From assembly GCA_015228895.1 (NCBI GenBank), contig JADGCR010000108.1:1-7492 (forward strand): a stretch of 7,492 bases of DNA, read 5' to 3'. The stretch is from Magnetococcales bacterium (GTDB lineage Bacteria; Pseudomonadota; Magnetococcia; Magnetococcales; Magnetaquicoccaceae). A model generated the notes under the pieces. It was not told the origin of the DNA. It ran no database searches and saw only the letters and a list, made by a program, of their open reading frames with translations. Below are positions 4,775 to 7,492 of this stretch, piece after piece; the first letter of the stretch is position 1; every line of letters begins with the position of its first letter. The position numbers and the translations under genes are program-made.

Positions 4775-7492
4775 GACATTCTCCCGATCAACGTCGTGAC
4801 AGCCGTTGCGGCTGATTCGAATGCAAAACAGTCCAGTTGCTCCAGCAATCCCTGCAATTCCGCTCCCCATTCGGGATGACGGGCATAGGCCGCCAGCTTT
4901 CGCTGCAACTCCCTGGGGATGGATTCACATCCCTGCACCAGGGGCAAAAGCCGCTTGAGCAGGGCAGCCACTTCTTCTTCTGCACCCGGTTGACAAGAGT
5001 GATCAGGTGTCGGGTTCGAAGCGGAAAGACGGCTTTGCAAGGTGGCCCGAGTCAACGCCAAAGCCGACCGGAACGAAGTCAATGACCCTTCGGAACGCTC
5101 CTCCTTCGCCAATTCGATCTCCAGCGCACTGGCAGCCGCGGCCAGGGTGACTGCTCCGAAGTTGACGGCCACCCCTTTGATTCGATGGACGCTCTCCTGC
5201 AAACCATGCCAATCCCTCTCATTCAAGAGAATCGGCAACTGTCGCTCCATCTGGATCAATTCCGGCAACCATTTGCTCAGCATCTCCTCCAGCAACGGAC
5301 GATCCGGAATCCTGACTAAAGCCTTATCCAGGTCGAATCCATACCATTTTTCCGGCTCTTCCGACGCAGGCTCCCTTGTGGATAAGCCACTCTGCACGGA
5401 ATCCTCCTCTCCTTTCCGCAATGGAAGCCAACGAGCCAAAACCGCGCTCAATGCCTCAGGATCCATGGGTTTGCTGACAAAATCATGGATGCCCGCGCTC
5501 TCGCAACGCGCCCGGTCCGAGTTCATCACCGACGCGCTGGTGGCAATGATGGGCAGGTCGGCCAGTTCGGGAATTTGTCGAATCCTTAAGCTGGCTTCGA
5601 TGCCATCCATGACCGGCATGTGCAGATCCATCAACACGGCGTCGAAGCGTTGGTGCCGCAAGGCTTCCAGTGCTTCGACGCCATGATTGACAAGATGAAC
5701 CTTCAACCCCATCCTGATCAGATATTCTTGCGCCACCTGCTGATTCAAAGGATGATCCTCCACCACCAGGAGCGTGGCCGGTTCGAACTGCAAAACGGCG
5801 AATGGAGCCAGCTCAACCGGCTTGCCCGTCCTGACGGCATCGGACACAAGCCCGGCCCGTATCGTGAAAGAAAAACAGGAACCCTGTCCCGGCGTGCTTT
5901 GCACCGTGATTTCTCCCCCCATAAGGCTTACCAGACGGTGACAGATGGCCAGCCCCAGTCCGGTGCCCCCATAGCGGCGGCTGATGCCGCTGTGGGCCTG
6001 TGTGAAGGGCTTGAACAGGCGCGCGAGCATCGCTTCGTCCATGCCGATGCCGGTATCCGTCACATCAAAAGCGCACTCGATCCAGGCATCCTCCTGCCGC
6101 AGCGAACGCACCCTCAGCCGGATTTCTCCTTGTTGGGTAAACTTGATGGCATTGCTCACCAGGTTGTTCAGCACCTGGGCCAAACGCAAGGGATCCCCGC
6201 TGATCGCACCGGGAAGCCCTGGATCGATCTCCATGCTCAGCGTCAGGCCACGCTCCCGGATATTGGCTTCATGCAATCGATGCACTTCCTGGAATATTTC
6301 TGCCAGGAAGAACGGTGCCTGTTCCAGTTCCAACTGGTCGGCCTCGATTCTGGAGTAGTCGAGAATATCATTCAGGATTCTCAATAACGCTTTCGATGCG
6401 TCATGTATATTATTAAGGTAATCTTGCTGGATGGCATCGAGTCGGGTTTCCTGCACCAGTCTGGCCAGCCCGATGATGGCATTCATGGGGGTCCGGATCT
6501 CATGGCTCATCATGGCCAGAAACTCGCTTTTGGTCCGGGATGCGGATTGCGCCTCCTCCATGGCCAGACGCAAGGCCAGTTCCGACTGTTTGCGCACCGA
6601 CAAATCGACATACTGCAACAACAGATGCTGCTCGCCCTCACGCCGAATCGGCAGGATGCGGACCTCCAGCCAGACCTCCTTGCCAAAGGAAGTCACCACG
6701 TTGATTTCCCGTTGTTGCGGCGTGTGTTCAGCCAGGGCGGTCAGACAGGCGCTGTGCAACCCGGAACGTTGCCAAGTGGGGATGATGTGAAAGTTCTGCG
6801 CCAGCAAGGCTTCCCGCGTCGCGCCCACCATGCTGGCGTAGGCTTGATTGGCCACCAGGCATCGACCGCTCGCAGCATATACCCCCATGGGCAGAGGAGA
6901 TTCCATGAGGATCTGGTTGATGAAATCCAATGCTTCCGAAAGATGCCGGGTTCGCTCGGCCACGGTCTCCTCCAGGTGGAGATTGACCCTGTCCAACTGT
7001 TCCCGGGAAGCGGACAAACGCTTCCACATGGTATCCATGGCCTTGAGCAGACGGCCCAGTTCGTCCTGATGCGGATAATCCAGGGGAACCAGTTCCTTGG
7101 CCTCGGAGGCGAACTCCATGCTGGAAACCACCTCGGCCAAGCGAGACAAGGGACGGGCCAGAGCATTGGAAATCACCAGATAGAAAATCACCCACAGACC
7201 TGCCGTCTTGATCAGCGAATTGATCAGAATGACGAAAAAGCTGTGCTTGATGCGTTCCAGAACCACGGAGCGGTCGGAAAAAATGGTCAATTGACCAAGC
7301 TGGCGCATGCCTTTTGGCGCCTGTTTCTCCAGATTCGACAGACTGAACTGATAGGGTGCCAGCAGCGAATCGCCATGCGGGATAACGGAATCCGGAATCG
7401 TGCCGACCGAGGCCATGACAACGCCATGCTCATTGACGATCTTCACCCCGGTGACCATGGAAGACTGGGCGATGCCATGCGCCATGGTCTGG
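4771..7492 (-). CDS. Tripartite hybrid sensor histidine kinase (HAMP-PAS-HisKA-HATPase-REC-Hpt), 5' end cut by window
   Basis: Membrane-bound phosphorelay kinase. The frame stays open to the window edge, so the true start is outside; residues are counted from the ATG at 7485. Residues 1-80 look like the end of a periplasmic sensor domain. A hydrophobic segment (about 83-106) is followed by HAMP (108-160), a charged coiled coil (160-185) and a PAS domain (about 186-300). The HisKA H-box SHEIRTPMN carries the phospho-acceptor His328. The ATPase domain shows an N-box (N441-N445), DTGIGM (477-482) and GGTGLGLAI (506-514). The receiver (about 571-688) has the acidic pair E576/D577, phospho-acceptor D620 and K672-P673. 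The Hpt domain (about 715-820) has His767 in the motif VHRIKG. All key catalytic residues are present. This is the BarA/ArcB-type unorthodox architecture. About 70 helical residues follow the Hpt domain. Its stop overlaps the next gene's start (ATGA). The signal sensed is unknown. Confidence 0.95.
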   Translation of the reverse strand, partial: QTMAHGIAQSSMVTGVKIVNEHGVVMASVGTIPDSVIPHGDSLLAPYQFSLSNLEKQAPKGMRQLGQLTIFSDRSVVLERIKHSFFVILINSLIKTAGLWVIFYLVISNALARPLSRLAEVVSSMEFASEAKELVPLDYPHQDELGRLLKAMDTMWKRLSASREQLDRVNLHLEETVAERTRHLSEALDFINQILMESPLPMGVYAASGRCLVANQAYASMVGATREALLAQNFHIIPTWQRSGLHSACLTALAEHTPQQREINVVTSFGKEVWLEVRILPIRREGEQHLLLQYVDLSVRKQSELALRLAMEEAQSASRTKSEFLAMMSHEIRTPMNAIIGLARLVQETRLDAIQQDYLNNIHDASKALLRILNDILDYSRIEADQLELEQAPFFLAEIFQEVHRLHEANIRERGLTLSMEIDPGLPGAISGDPLRLAQVLNNLVSNAIKFTQQGEIRLRVRSLRQEDAWIECAFDVTDTGIGMDEAMLARLFKPFTQAHSGISRRYGGTGLGLAICHRLVSLMGGEITVQSTPGQGSCFSFTIRAGLVSDAVRTGKPVELAPFAVLQFEPATLLVVEDHPLNQQVAQEYLIRMGLKVHLVNHGVEALEALRHQRFDAVLMDLHMPVMDGIEASLRIRQIPELADLPIIATSASVMNSDRARCESAGIHDFVSKPMDPEALSAVLARWLPLRKGEEDSVQSGLSTREPASEEPEKWYGFDLDKALVRIPDRPLLEEMLSKWLPELIQMERQLPILLNERDWHGLQESVHRIKGVAVNFGAVTLAAAASALEIELAKEERSEGSLTSFRSALALTRATLQSRLSASNPTPDHSCQPGAEEEVAALLKRLLPLVQGCESIPRELQRKLAAYARHPEWGAELQGLLEQLDCFAFESAATAVTTLIGRMS
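4781..4785 (-). promoter_or_regulatory. Ribosome binding site fixing the start of the second kinase
   Basis: The minus strand reads GGGAG here, six bases before the ATG at 4774-4772. The frame stays open 32 codons further upstream to another ATG at 4870, but this Shine-Dalgarno match, together with the ATGA overlap with the preceding stop and the receiver fold beginning immediately after, favours the internal start. Confidence 0.65.

Noticed and set aside
4775..4870. A 32-residue N-terminal extension of the second kinase
   Set aside because: It lies inside the upstream kinase gene, precedes the receiver fold, and the internal ATG 4774 has both a GGGAG site and the ATGA overlap.
5620..6387. 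A 255-codon plus-strand open frame
   Set aside because: Antisense to the HisKA/ATPase/REC part of the sensor kinase; no motif or ribosome binding site that I can support.

Overview
The window holds part of a moderately GC-rich proteobacterial chromosome. The proteobacterial assignment rests on a DUF1302-type outer-membrane protein, elaborate hybrid histidine kinases and a PD-(D/E)XK Rpn-family nuclease with a DUF4351-like tail. Such a mix occurs in magnetotactic and other deep-branching Proteobacteria as well as Gammaproteobacteria; I cannot fix the lineage from this sequence. All convincing genes lie on the minus strand, so transcription runs from high to low coordinates.

Layout, in order of transcription. 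(1) 7492-4771: a membrane-bound tripartite sensor kinase (periplasmic remnant, TM, HAMP, PAS, HisKA, HATPase, REC, Hpt), whose N-terminus lies beyond the window. (2) 4774-3290: a soluble REC-PAS-HisKA-HATPase protein. (3) 3293-1425: a secreted DUF1302-family outer-membrane protein. Both junctions are ATGA overlaps (4771-4774 and 3290-3293), so the three genes form one tightly coupled unit. (4) A 73-base gap holding a small hairpin and a promoter-like sequence. (5) 1351-356: an Rpn-family nuclease, probably transcribed separately. (6) 355-1: no recognisable gene, with one weak 63-codon frame overlapping the nuclease stop and an AT-rich end.

How the genes may work together (inference): the sensor kinase could pass phosphate from His to Asp to its own Hpt histidine, then to the receiver of the second protein, which would tune that protein's own kinase. 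No DNA-binding or enzymatic output domain is visible, so the final target must lie outside the window. The unusual point is the outer-membrane protein placed as the third translationally coupled gene. It suggests a joint function in sensing or taking up a hydrophobic compound, or in surface properties, but nothing here names the ligand.

I found no RNA genes, CRISPR arrays, complete insertion sequences or origins. The most interesting item is the phosphorelay/DUF1302 cassette; it is an unusual arrangement of known families, not a clearly new system.
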